From an archaeon (lineage in GTDB: Archaea > Nanobdellota > Nanobdellia > SCGC-AAA011-G17 > GW2011-AR17), in contig JAHFJF010000031.1 of NCBI GenBank assembly GCA_023245975.1, forward strand, positions 1 through 8,866: 8,866 bases of DNA. Reading direction: 5' to 3'. This document shows, piece after piece, positions 1 through 6,645 of the stretch (its first letter is position 1; every line of letters begins with the position of its first letter). The position numbers and the translations under genes were made by a program. The notes under the pieces were generated by a model. The model was not told where the DNA came from. It searched no databases and was given only the letters and a program-made list of their open reading frames with translations.

Positions 1-186
1 CCTGTTAATGAAATTTTTCCCCAATGTAGGGCTGGATTTTATTGCAACAAAATTCCCTTTTTTTGCCAATCTCTTTAATAATAAATAAGAACAAAGGCCA
101 TCTATGTCATCATCAAACATGAACAGCGGCCTTTTAGATTCTAGCAACAGCCTTCTTATCTCATTTATTTTATCCTCTGATATCAT
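1..186 (-). CDS. DHH-family phosphoesterase, N-terminal fragment (runs off left edge)
   Basis: The frame opens at an ATG at 186 on the minus strand and stays open for 62 codons to base 1, so only the N-terminus is present. After a short amphipathic helix (residues 2-18) comes a hydrophobic strand running into F-D-D-D-I-D-G-L-C-S at residues 24-33, then a helix rich in leucine and lysine. This matches motif I of DHH phosphoesterases (RecJ, GAN, NrnA and relatives), usually H-x-D-x-D-G-x-x-S, whose aspartates bind catalytic metal. Here an Asp (D25) takes the place of the His, a variation I believe occurs in archaeal members. Its ATG shares one base with the stop of the upstream surface-protein gene (TGATG) and no Shine-Dalgarno is visible, so translation is probably coupled. 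The DHH motif proper and any DHHA1 domain lie outside the window, so nuclease, exopolyphosphatase and cyclic-dinucleotide phosphodiesterase cannot be told apart. Confidence 0.75.
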   Translation of the reverse strand, partial: MISEDKINEIRRLLLESKRPLFMFDDDIDGLCSYLLLKRLAKKGNFVAIKSSPTLGKNFINR

Positions 187-1697
187 CAGGCTACGCCAGA
201 CTTGTACTGCTTATTAAGCTTTGCCAGCCGAAATGCCTCCTCAATTTTTTCTTTTGACCAGCCGGCTTTCAATAGGTTATTGCTTATCTCCTGCTGAGAA
301 TGACCCTTGCCAAGCATTTTAAGAACATAATCCTGAAGTGCATCTTCTTTTCTTGATGCCAGCTTAGATTGTTGCTGCGTTACTACTTTTTTCTCAGGTG
401 CTTCCACCAATGGCTTAAAATTAGATTGCTTAATTTCTTGCGGAGAAGATTGCACTGCCTGCTTTATCGATTCAGCCTCTTTAGGGGCATCATCAGAATC
501 CTTGTGCAATAATTTAGCAATCTTATCTTTCAATAGATATTCATAAGCAAAATATCCCCCTGTTAAAAATGCCATCATGGAAAATATTATTGCTGATATC
601 AAAGGCAATACAGATCTCTTTTGGCAACGCCCTCCTTTAACACAGCTATATCCACTTTCACAAGGTGCATCCTTTAGGCAATTTTCACAATTCTCGGTTG
701 CATCTTTCTTGCCATCACCGCAAACTACTTTTTGCGTGGTCTCTACTTTTGGAGCGCTCTTAGAAGTTGCAGATGCCTTTACAGTTATAGCCCAGGTAAA
801 ATTCCCGTTTTCCAAGCCATCGCTAATCTCTGCCACCAATACATGATTGCCGCTTGCCGCATTTTTTACTGTGTATGTTGCATCATTGCCGACAATTTTC
901 CCGTCCATTTTCCACACATATGTTAAAGTAGACTTTTCGGGGTCTGAAGCATTTATAGAGAATGCCTGCTCTCCATTATTAATCGTATATGTGCTTTCCA
1001 TTGGGGAATGCCCTGTAATTTCCGGCGGCTTATTCTGCTTACCATTTCTGGCAGTAACATTCAGCAAAACCTCATTGCTGTCTATGGTGCCATTCCCATC
1101 ACTGGCTGTAAAAATCACTCTTTCTGTGCCTATCCAGCCGGCTTCCGGAACAAGCTTTACAAACCCGTCTTGTATAGTTATGGCTATCTTTGAATTCCCG
1201 CGAACGGTAAAAATTAACTTATCATCATCAGAATCATCAAAATAATCATTAAGTATAATTGTTATGTTCTCATCTTGATGCCATTTCCTAGAAGGAATTT
1301 CTGCTACCAAAGTTGGAGGATTATTTATTACTGGCGCTACAGCAACAACATTCACTGAGAAAGTCTTGTTGACAGCAGCTAATGCATTTGTATTAGTCTC
1401 GTCCTGACCCATGCAATTCCATAAATAATTGCCATTAGGGATATTCCCAATTACAAATTCTGCTTGAAAACTAGTGCCGCTAGCTTCAATAGTCTTATTC
1501 AAATGCCATGTGCTCTCATTGCCAAAGTAAAGAAGTGCAGAAGAAAGAGAGATATTATTGCCATTGATTGTACACCTGAAAGTCACTGTGCTTGTTGTCA
1601 ATACCGTGCCATCAGGGCTATCTAATGTTACTGTTACAGCATTTGCAAATGGGATAAGTAACAATACTATTGCAAGAAGAAATATTAACTCTTTCAT
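186..1697 (-). CDS. Type I membrane surface protein with Ig/cadherin-like ectodomain, six-Cys knot and conserved cytoplasmic module
   Basis: A 503-residue predicted surface protein. Residues 1-20 form a signal peptide ending A-N-A. Residues 21-117 are an Ig-like domain with C42 and C95 (in a W-N-C motif), a likely disulfide. Residues 124-216 are a cadherin-like or dystroglycan-type beta-sandwich containing N-D-Y-F-D-D. Residues 223-307 are a PKD/Ig-like domain. Cysteines 326, 337, 340, 346, 352 and 358 form a compact knot beginning C-G-D-G. A membrane helix spans about 363-387. The lysine- and glutamine-rich tail ends in a helical module (454-497) with G-H-S-Q-Q-E-I-S and A-G-W-S-K. About nine N-x-S/T sequons suggest N-glycosylation. 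The 585-residue protein encoded just upstream is a paralog with the same plan plus one more cadherin-like domain. An upstream TATA element allows independent leaderless transcription. The family suggests adhesion, S-layer association or sensing; the ligand is unknown. Confidence 0.85.
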   Translation of the reverse strand: MKELIFLLAIVLLLIPFANAVTVTLDSPDGTVLTTSTVTFRCTINGNNISLSSALLYFGNESTWHLNKTIEASGTSFQAEFVIGNIPNGNYLWNCMGQDETNTNALAAVNKTFSVNVVAVAPVINNPPTLVAEIPSRKWHQDENITIILNDYFDDSDDDKLIFTVRGNSKIAITIQDGFVKLVPEAGWIGTERVIFTASDGNGTIDSNEVLLNVTARNGKQNKPPEITGHSPMESTYTINNGEQAFSINASDPEKSTLTYVWKMDGKIVGNDATYTVKNAASGNHVLVAEISDGLENGNFTWAITVKASATSKSAPKVETTQKVVCGDGKKDATENCENCLKDAPCESGYSCVKGGRCQKRSVLPLISAIIFSMMAFLTGGYFAYEYLLKDKIAKLLHKDSDDAPKEAESIKQAVQSSPQEIKQSNFKPLVEAPEKKVVTQQQSKLASRKEDALQDYVLKMLGKGHSQQEISNNLLKAGWSKEKIEEAFRLAKLNKQYKSGVA

Positions 1698-1717
1698 AGT
1701 TTGTCTTTAATGAAATT

Positions 1718-1730
1718 GGCTATAAATAAG
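1718..1730 (-). promoter_or_regulatory. TATA box for the 503-residue surface-protein gene
   Basis: On the minus strand this reads CTTATTTATAGCC. Its centre lies about 28 bases before the ATG at 1697, which would place transcription start at or next to the start codon (leaderless mRNA). No Shine-Dalgarno precedes the ATG. It sits in the 43-base gap after the upstream paralog, so read-through from that gene is also possible. Confidence 0.55.
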
Positions 1731-1740
1731 TTTCTGAGGG

Positions 1741-3498
1741 CTATTTCTCTTTAAGCCTTAGCTCAATCTGCCATTTCGGCCAGCCTTTTGCAACTAATGT
1801 AGAAGATATATCCTGGTCAGTCATGCCCGTTTTCCTTAGCTCAGCAATCTCTTTTCTCAATGAAGTTGGCTTGGACTCTACTTTCTCAGACCTCTCCAAG
1901 CTTTCCCTTTTTGCATAAAAATCCTTTATCTCAGAAGCAGGCTTTACCTCATGGTTAGAAAGCATTGGCTTCCTTGGCCTGTCTTCTCCACGGTGTTCAT
2001 CCAAAGGATGCCTTGAAGCATTCAGCTTGTATAATATAAAAACCAAGCCTGCAATTATGCCGCCAATAACAAGGACAATCGTAAATACTAAGCTGCCATT
2101 TTTCTTTTTCTCGCATTTGGCATTTAAGCAAATTTCATCATTGCCACATCTAGCATCCTCTATGCAGGTAGAACAATCCTCTCCAGATTCTATTATTCCA
2201 TTGCCACAAACGGATTTTACTGATTCTTGATTGGTGAGGATGGATTTTGTCTCAACTTTCTCTGGGGTAGTAAAATTAAGCTGCAAGGCTTCACTAACAA
2301 CCACTGTCCATGACATTTGAACGGTTGTATTAGAATCTGAAACAACCACCTTAAGGGTGTGGGTGCCATTTGCAGGATTGCTTAGCTGGTAGCTGTCTGA
2401 AGTTGCACCTGAAATAGCCTGATCATTCAAATACCATTGCACAGATAAATTATTTTCATCAGCGTCTGACTTCACTATGCTGAATGTCCTTGACTCTTTA
2501 GTCTTCATATTAACAGTTGACGTAGAAGGGCTGTAGTCTGTTATTATTGGTGCAGTGTTCGTGCCAGTGCCGACATTTATATTTACAATGTTGCCATTAG
2601 TTTGGTTTTTAGAATCATTTGCCGCAAATACAATCGTTGTTGCACCTGTCCAATTTGATGCAGGGGATAAAGTAGCAGTGCTTCCAGAAATGGTTATATT
2701 TACATTGCTAGGGGATGTTGTTACTGAATAATTCAAGGAATCCCCTTCAACATCTGCAAAATAATCTGAGAGTGTAATTGTCTTGTTTGTATTCTTTGTC
2801 AAGTTCTGGCTTGGTATTGGCCACTTCAAGTAAGGCGCATCATTTACCGAATAGACATTGACAACAACATTATTGCTCCTGTTAGTAAGGCTTCCATCAC
2901 TTGCAACAAAATAAATCGTCTCGTTAAAAGACGCATTTCCGGTTGATGAGAAACTTACCTGGCCATCTGATGCTATAGTAACCTTAATGGAAGAATTTCC
3001 TGATACAGAATATGTCAAAGTAGATGCATCTGAGAAATAACTGTCCAGGTCAAAAGAATTACTCAAAGAGCCATCCTCTGCAAAGTTTTGGTTTGGGATT
3101 GTGCCGGTGAAACTAGGCGCATTATTTGAACTGACACTAAAAGTGCCCTGAGCACCAGTTGCATTCACACTATTTCCTGAACTCTGATTGTAAAACCTGC
3201 AATTCCAATTGTAATTCCCATTAGGAACATTATATACCGTGAAAGAAGCAGAATAGCTTGTGCCAGCCACGCTACTAATTGTCTGATTTAGTTCAGGTGT
3301 TCCAGTACTAATTAGCAAATCTGCATTGGAGCCAAGATTACCATCTTCAGAATAATTAGTTACTGAGCCAGTACAATTTAATGTTATGGTAGATGAAGTA
3401 AATGTTCCTGGAGGGGCAACTAAAGTGACGCTAACAGATGCAAAAACAAATGGAATTGCAATTAGTACTATAAGAAAAAACAGCCATCCCCTTTTCAT
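1741..3498 (-). CDS. Type I membrane surface protein with Ig-like and two cadherin-like domains, six-Cys knot and conserved cytoplasmic module
   Basis: A 585-residue paralog of the 503-residue protein that follows it. Residues 1-20 are a signal peptide. Residues 21-124 are an Ig-like domain with C42 and C100 (W-N-C). Two cadherin-like repeats follow at about 126-215 and 219-310, containing D-S-Y-F-S-D and S-D-Y-F-A-D. A PKD/Ig-like domain spans about 315-403. Cysteines 431, 442, 445, 451, 457 and 462 form the juxtamembrane knot starting C-G-N-G. The membrane helix is about 469-491. The charged tail ends in residues 547-585 with G-M-T-D-Q-D-I-S and K-G-W-P-K. The ectodomain is rich in Ser, Thr and Asn with about twenty N-x-S/T sequons, so it is probably heavily glycosylated. 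It is first in a minus-strand group with its own promoter, divergent from the small membrane-protein gene. A role in surface adhesion or cell contact is inferred from architecture only. Confidence 0.85.
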   Translation of the reverse strand: MKRGWLFFLIVLIAIPFVFASVSVTLVAPPGTFTSSTITLNCTGSVTNYSEDGNLGSNADLLISTGTPELNQTISSVAGTSYSASFTVYNVPNGNYNWNCRFYNQSSGNSVNATGAQGTFSVSSNNAPSFTGTIPNQNFAEDGSLSNSFDLDSYFSDASTLTYSVSGNSSIKVTIASDGQVSFSSTGNASFNETIYFVASDGSLTNRSNNVVVNVYSVNDAPYLKWPIPSQNLTKNTNKTITLSDYFADVEGDSLNYSVTTSPSNVNITISGSTATLSPASNWTGATTIVFAANDSKNQTNGNIVNINVGTGTNTAPIITDYSPSTSTVNMKTKESRTFSIVKSDADENNLSVQWYLNDQAISGATSDSYQLSNPANGTHTLKVVVSDSNTTVQMSWTVVVSEALQLNFTTPEKVETKSILTNQESVKSVCGNGIIESGEDCSTCIEDARCGNDEICLNAKCEKKKNGSLVFTIVLVIGGIIAGLVFILYKLNASRHPLDEHRGEDRPRKPMLSNHEVKPASEIKDFYAKRESLERSEKVESKPTSLRKEIAELRKTGMTDQDISSTLVAKGWPKWQIELRLKEK

Positions 3499-3516
3499 AA
3501 AGAATGACTAACCGGG

Positions 3517-3530
3517 CTATATTTAAATAA
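3517..3530 (-). promoter_or_regulatory. TATA box for the 585-residue surface-protein gene
   Basis: The minus strand reads TTATTTAAATATAG. Its centre is about 25 bases from the ATG at 3498, consistent with a leaderless transcript. It shares a 78-base divergent intergenic region with the plus-strand promoter at 3546-3555. Confidence 0.6.
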
Positions 3531-3545
3531 TTTTTGGCAAGAAAA

Positions 3546-3555
3546 CTTTATATCC
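3546..3555 (+). promoter_or_regulatory. TATA box for the 84-residue membrane-protein gene
   Basis: CTTTATATCC is preceded by a purine-rich stretch that could serve as a BRE. Its centre lies 27 bases before the ATG at 3577, and no Shine-Dalgarno is present. This supports the chosen start and a leaderless mRNA. Confidence 0.6.
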
Positions 3556-3576
3556 TATCTAATCTATTTTATTATT

Positions 3577-3831
3577 ATGCTATTTGGACTGATGATTGCA
3601 GCATTTTGGATTATAGGCATGGGCACACTAATTTGGATATTTACTAAAAGCAAGCTTAGAAAAAAACATAGCCTATTCAGCATAATCTTTGCGGCACTGG
3701 CAATGGGCATAATTGCTGCAGTATTCATATTGATTGCTTATCTTGCCATCGTGATTTTTTTAATAATAGCAATACTTGTTGTAATAGGATTTGTAATAAA
3801 TTTTTTATTTACTGGAAAAAGGAAAAAATAG
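3577..3831 (+). CDS. Small multi-pass membrane protein of unknown function
   Basis: An 84-residue, very hydrophobic protein. A first membrane helix spans about residues 2-22. A basic loop (23-32, with K-L-R-K-K) follows. A long hydrophobic run from about 33 to 77, almost all I, L, V, A and F, could form two further helices. The C-terminus ends in G-K-R-K-K. The basic loop and tail suggest both face the cytoplasm, with the N-terminus outside. No catalytic or transport motif is visible and I do not recognise the family. It is divergent from the surface-protein pair and convergent with eL15, whose stop lies 16 bases away. A TATA element 27 bases upstream of the ATG argues that this is an expressed gene and not a chance frame. 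Confidence 0.7.
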   Translation: MLFGLMIAAFWIIGMGTLIWIFTKSKLRKKHSLFSIIFAALAMGIIAAVFILIAYLAIVIFLIIAILVVIGFVINFLFTGKRKK

Positions 3832-3847
3832 AAAAAAAGCAGCAGCC

Positions 3848-4411
3848 TTACATACTATTGGCGCGCTTGCTCGGCCTTGCCTTCTCTGAACCCTTGCCAC
3901 TATACCTTAAGCCCCTTGATTTCTTACCGGCTGAAGTCTGGCCCCTGAACACACGGTGCCTTTGATTGCAAATCCAGTTTATCCTCGGGTCAGATTTTAT
4001 CTCTGGCATTTCAGGATCAACCATTATTACCTCAAACCAATAATAATGACCATCAAATGCAACTTCATAACTATTGAGAACTTCCAAGTTCCAGAAATGC
4101 TTCTGAGCTCTTTGTTCTGCAACCCATTGGTAACTCATGCTCAGGACTTTCTTTCTTCCTGACCTTCTTGTCCTTCTTCCACCCATTGGCTTGGGTTTCA
4201 TCCTGCCTCCAGAAGGCAATTTTACCCTGATAATAACGTATCCTTTCTTTGCCTTAAATCCAAGATTCCTTGCCCTGTCTATTCTTGTAGGATGCTCTAA
4301 CTTAAGTACGGATGGATCCTTTCTCCATGCAACAAGCCTCTGCCTATAAAACTCGCCCATATTCTCTTTGGGGTCTTGCCATAACTCTGCTACTTTGCTG
4401 TAAAAGCTCAT
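3848..4411 (-). CDS. rpl15e: Large-subunit ribosomal protein eL15 (L15e)
   Basis: A 187-residue archaeal/eukaryotic large-subunit protein that binds 23S rRNA. The start M-S-F-Y-S-K-V and the conserved stretches H-P-T-R-I-D-R-A-R, G-F-K-A-K-K-G-Y, W-V-A-E-Q-R-A, L-E-V-L-N-S-Y, D-P-R-I-N-W-I-C-N and F-R-G-Q-T-S-A-G-K-K-S-R-G-L-R are diagnostic, and the length is normal. An in-frame GTG at 4492 would add 27 residues, but I reject it. The family starts at M-S-F-Y, a GGAGGG Shine-Dalgarno sits five bases before the ATG at 4411, and the GTG overlaps the TATA element. The predicted leader is about 60 bases. The C-terminus is short and basic, ending A-N-S-M. It is divergent from the HAD gene. Confidence 0.97.
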   Translation of the reverse strand: MSFYSKVAELWQDPKENMGEFYRQRLVAWRKDPSVLKLEHPTRIDRARNLGFKAKKGYVIIRVKLPSGGRMKPKPMGGRRTRRSGRKKVLSMSYQWVAEQRAQKHFWNLEVLNSYEVAFDGHYYWFEVIMVDPEMPEIKSDPRINWICNQRHRVFRGQTSAGKKSRGLRYSGKGSEKARPSKRANSM

Positions 4412-4416
4412 TTTTT

Positions 4417-4422
4417 CCCTCC
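4417..4422 (-). promoter_or_regulatory. Shine-Dalgarno of eL15
   Basis: The minus strand reads GGAGGG followed by five A residues and the ATG at 4411. This strong anti-SD match decides the start codon against the upstream in-frame GTG at 4492. Confidence 0.8.
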
Positions 4423-4491
4423 AAGATTCAGGCTGCCGTATTTGGCTTGTGCCCACATCTCCTGTTATTCTGAGTGAGAAAATAGAATTCA

Positions 4492-4502
4492 CTTATAAAA
4501 GT
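4492..4502 (-). promoter_or_regulatory. TATA box for eL15
   Basis: The minus strand reads ACTTTTATAAG. Transcription is expected about 26 bases downstream, near 4471, leaving a leader of roughly 60 bases before the ATG at 4411. The alternative GTG start lies inside this element and so would be upstream of the mRNA. Confidence 0.6.
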
Positions 4503-4527
4503 TCCTATTAAGCTTCGAATACAAAAG

Positions 4528-4537
4528 GCTTATAAGC
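4528..4537 (+). promoter_or_regulatory. TATA box for the HAD phosphatase gene
   Basis: GCTTATAAGC, a perfect 10-base palindrome, is centred 27 bases before the ATG at 4560. No Shine-Dalgarno is visible, so a leaderless mRNA is expected. Because it is symmetrical it might recruit TBP in either orientation; direction would then depend on the flanking BRE. Confidence 0.55.
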
Positions 4538-4559
4538 AAATGTACACAAACTAAAATTT

Positions 4560-5207
4560 ATGCCAGAAATAAAGGCAATCATCCTCGATTACGATGGTGT
4601 CATCGTCGATTCTATAAAACCTTTTATGGATGTTTTCAATTCCCTGGCCAAAAAATACGGATATAGCCAAACAAACAACAGGGATGACTTCATAAGGATT
4701 TTTGACAAGAACATATTTGACCCTGCATTGAGCCTTGGCATGACTAAATTAAAGGCGCCAATGTACCTTAATGACCTAAAAAAACAATTCAAAGAAGCAA
4801 ACAAGAAGACAAAGACCTATCCTGGATTGGGACAACTGGCAACTGTACTTTCCGAACATTTCAAATTAGCAATCGTTTCCTATAATTTCAAGGAAAATAT
4901 AAATGAAATTTTAACAAGAGAAAAAATCAAGGATAGGTTCTCATTAGTTATCTCCGGAGAAGAAGTAATTAGCAAGAGCAAGATGATTAAAAATTGCCTT
5001 GAGAAATTAGGGTTAAGGCAAAATGAGGTTGTATACATAACTGATACTTTCGCTGATGTAATGCATGGCAAGGAAGCACACGTAACTACCATAGCTGTTA
5101 CATGGGGCTATCAGCTTAGGCCTAAGCTATTGACGGCAAGCCCAGATTTCATAGTAGACAAGCCTTCTGAATTGATGGAAGCGCTGAATGTGATAATACA
5201 GGAATAA
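4560..5207 (+). CDS. HAD-superfamily hydrolase, phosphoglycolate-phosphatase-like
   Basis: A 215-residue cytoplasmic HAD hydrolase expected to remove phosphate from a small metabolite. Motif I is D-Y-D-G-V-I-V-D-S, with nucleophile D10 and acid/base D12. A mainly helical cap of about 70 residues follows (20-85), then Y-P-G-L. Motif II is A-I-V-S-Y-N with S107. The motif III lysine is K139 or K141 in I-S-K-S-K. Motif IV is T-D-T-F-A-D, where D162 and D166 replace the usual G-D-x-x-x-D with the aspartates kept. The C-terminus (V-T-W-G-Y, then P-D-F-I-V-D-K-P-S-E-L) is typical of the Gph/PGP subgroup. Length and motifs look intact. Substrate cannot be assigned: phosphoglycolate, a sugar phosphate and a nucleotide are all possible. 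It stands alone between the eL15 promoter and EF-1alpha and appears to have its own leaderless promoter. Confidence 0.88.
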   Translation: MPEIKAIILDYDGVIVDSIKPFMDVFNSLAKKYGYSQTNNRDDFIRIFDKNIFDPALSLGMTKLKAPMYLNDLKKQFKEANKKTKTYPGLGQLATVLSEHFKLAIVSYNFKENINEILTREKIKDRFSLVISGEEVISKSKMIKNCLEKLGLRQNEVVYITDTFADVMHGKEAHVTTIAVTWGYQLRPKLLTASPDFIVDKPSELMEALNVIIQE

Positions 5208-5211
5208 GCAT

Positions 5212-5263
5212 AGGATTGTGTTAATATAGGGTATTTCAACTGCCTTCTAGACTACCCAATCCT
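5212..5263. repeat. Interrupted inverted repeat between the HAD gene and EF-1alpha
   Basis: AGGATTG at 5212-5218 is complementary to CAATCCT at 5257-5263. Nested inside, GGGTA at 5229-5233 is complementary to TACCC at 5253-5257. The inner loop holds the palindrome TCTAGA. It lies after the HAD stop and just before the EF-1alpha TATA box. It could fold in the HAD 3' end, bind a regulator upstream of EF-1alpha, or be chance. Confidence 0.35.
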
Positions 5264-5271
5264 CACCAAAA

Positions 5272-5283
5272 TCTTTATAAATG
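5272..5283 (+). promoter_or_regulatory. TATA box for EF-1alpha
   Basis: TCTTTATAAATG is preceded by an A-rich BRE-like stretch (ACCAAAA). Its centre is about 55 bases before the ATG at 5332. Transcription should start near 5302, giving a leader of about 30 bases that includes the Shine-Dalgarno. Confidence 0.7.
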
Positions 5284-5316
5284 AGGTCCTTTTCCTAAAC
5301 GGGATAATAATACTAT

Positions 5317-5323
5317 GGAGGAG
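5317..5323 (+). promoter_or_regulatory. Shine-Dalgarno of EF-1alpha
   Basis: GGAGGAG ends eight bases before the ATG at 5332, a strong site suited to a highly expressed gene. It overlaps a five-codon mini-ORF (ATG at 5315, TAA at 5330-5332) whose stop shares one base with the start codon. Confidence 0.8.
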
Positions 5324-5331
5324 AATAAATA

Positions 5332-6618
5332 ATGGCAAAGCAAAAACCACACATAAATGTCGTGTTTGTTGGACACGTAGATCACGGTAAGTCAACTACA
5401 GTTGGAAGATTAATGTTTGATGCTGGAGCAATTGATGAAACAGCAATGAGGAAGCTCAAGGAAAAAGCACAAGAGCTTGGAAAAGCAGGATTTGAATTCG
5501 CGTTCGTTATGGATAACCTAAAGGAAGAGAGGGAAAGGGGAGTTACAATTGACCTTTCACACCAGAAATTCGTAACAAACAAGTTTGAAGTAACAATCAT
5601 AGATGCACCCGGACACAGGGACTTCATCAAGAACATGATTACAGGGGCATCACAAGCAGATGTAGCATTCTTGGTTGTAGCAGCGCCTGACAGCGTAATG
5701 GCACAGACAAAGGAACATATATTCCTCTGCAGGACATTCGGTGTAAACCAGCTGCACGTAATTGTCAATAAGATGGATGCTGTAAAATATGACCAGAAGA
5801 GATTCGAGGAAGTAAAGAAGGATGTTTCAGTCCTATTAAAGCAGGTAGGCTATAAATTAGATGATGTGAAATTCATACCAACTGCTTCTTATTTGGGAGA
5901 GAACATAGTAAAGAAATCAGCAAACATGTCTTGGTACACTGGCCCTACATTACACGAGCAATTGGATCAGCTAAAGGAGCCAGAAAAGCCAACAAACCTT
6001 CCATTAAGGTTACCTATACAGGATGTCTATAACATTACAGGCATAGGCGTAGTTCCTGTAGGAAGAGTCGAGACTGGAGTAATGAAGGTTGGAGACAAAG
6101 TAATTGTCGTTCCTGCAAGGGAAGGCAAGGGCGTTGTTGGAGAAGTCAAGACAATAGAAATGCACCATGAAATGATTAATGAAGCAGTACCTGGAGACAA
6201 TGTCGGCTTCTCAGTAAGAGGCATTGGAAAGAAAGATATTGCAAGAGGAGACGTTCTTGGCCATGTTGACAGCCCACCAACAGTCGCTTCTGAGTTTACT
6301 GCACAGATAATCGTGCTGAACCATCCAAGCGTCATAACTGTTGGCTATACACCTGTATTCCACATACACACAGCGCAGATCGCATGCAGGTTTGAGGAAT
6401 TGGTTGAGAAGAAGGATCCAGCAACAGGAGCTACATTACAGAAGAACCCAGATTTCATAAAGAATGGGGACGTAGCAGTTGTCAGGATAAAGCCGACAAA
6501 GCCATTGGTAATTGAAGAGCTTTCAAAGATTCCACATATGGCATCATTCGCCATAAGGGACGCAGGCTCAACAGTTGCGGCAGGCAAATGCACTGCATTG
6601 GTGAAGAAACAGCTATAA
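5332..6618 (+). CDS. tuf: Translation elongation factor EF-1alpha (archaeal EF-Tu homolog)
   Basis: A 428-residue GTPase that delivers aminoacyl-tRNA to the ribosomal A site. G-domain motifs are complete: G1 G-H-V-D-H-G-K-S (14-21), a G2 region ending G-V-T-I-D (70-74), G3 D-A-P-G-H (91-95), G4 N-K-M-D (146-149) and G5 T-A-S (184-186). Beta-barrel domain 2 spans about 225-310, including [13 protein letters not shown]. Domain 3 spans about 318-428, including H-I-H-T-A-Q-I and the final [10 protein letters not shown]. Length is normal for archaea. The start fits the family's M-A-K-x-K-P-H and has a strong Shine-Dalgarno. uS10 follows after 27 bases, the order known from many archaeal str-type clusters. 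EF-2, uS7 and uS12 are absent from this window. Confidence 0.98.
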   Translation: MAKQKPHINVVFVGHVDHGKSTTVGRLMFDAGAIDETAMRKLKEKAQELGKAGFEFAFVMDNLKEERERGVTIDLSHQKFVTNKFEVTIIDAPGHRDFIKNMITGASQADVAFLVVAAPDSVMAQTKEHIFLCRTFGVNQLHVIVNKMDAVKYDQKRFEEVKKDVSVLLKQVGYKLDDVKFIPTASYLGENIVKKSANMSWYTGPTLHEQLDQLKEPEKPTNLPLRLPIQDVYNITGIGVVPVGRVETGVMKVGDKVIVVPAREGKGVVGEVKTIEMHHEMINEAVPGDNVGFSVRGIGKKDIARGDVLGHVDSPPTVASEFTAQIIVLNHPSVITVGYTPVFHIHTAQIACRFEELVEKKDPATGATLQKNPDFIKNGDVAVVRIKPTKPLVIEELSKIPHMASFAIRDAGSTVAAGKCTALVKKQL

Positions 6619-6621
6619 AGG
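6612..6621 (+). promoter_or_regulatory. Possible internal TATA box for uS10
   Basis: GCTATAAAGG overlaps the EF-1alpha stop codon and is centred about 29 bases before the uS10 ATG at 6646. uS10 has no Shine-Dalgarno, so an independent leaderless transcript is plausible beside co-transcription. The element overlaps coding sequence, so the match could be chance. Confidence 0.35.
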
Positions 6622-6622
6622 C

Positions 6623-6640
6623 TGTTATTTTTATTATTCT
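6623..6640 (+). terminator. T-rich tract after EF-1alpha, possible archaeal terminator
   Basis: The run TGTTATTTTTATTATTCT begins five bases after the EF-1alpha stop. Archaeal intrinsic termination relies on U-rich tracts with no required hairpin, so partial termination here would uncouple the very abundant EF-1alpha mRNA from uS10. There is no stem. Confidence 0.35.
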
Positions 6641-6645
6641 CAAAA

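Noticed and set aside
847..1245. Plus-strand open frame of 132 codons antisense to the 503-residue surface protein
   Set aside because: Its translation shows no domain or promoter, and the opposite strand has a full-length protein with clear domains, cysteines and membrane helix.
5382..5768. Minus-strand open frame of 128 codons inside EF-1alpha
   Set aside because: It is antisense to a highly conserved GTPase domain, a common by-product of EF-1alpha codon use. No TATA element or Shine-Dalgarno supports it.
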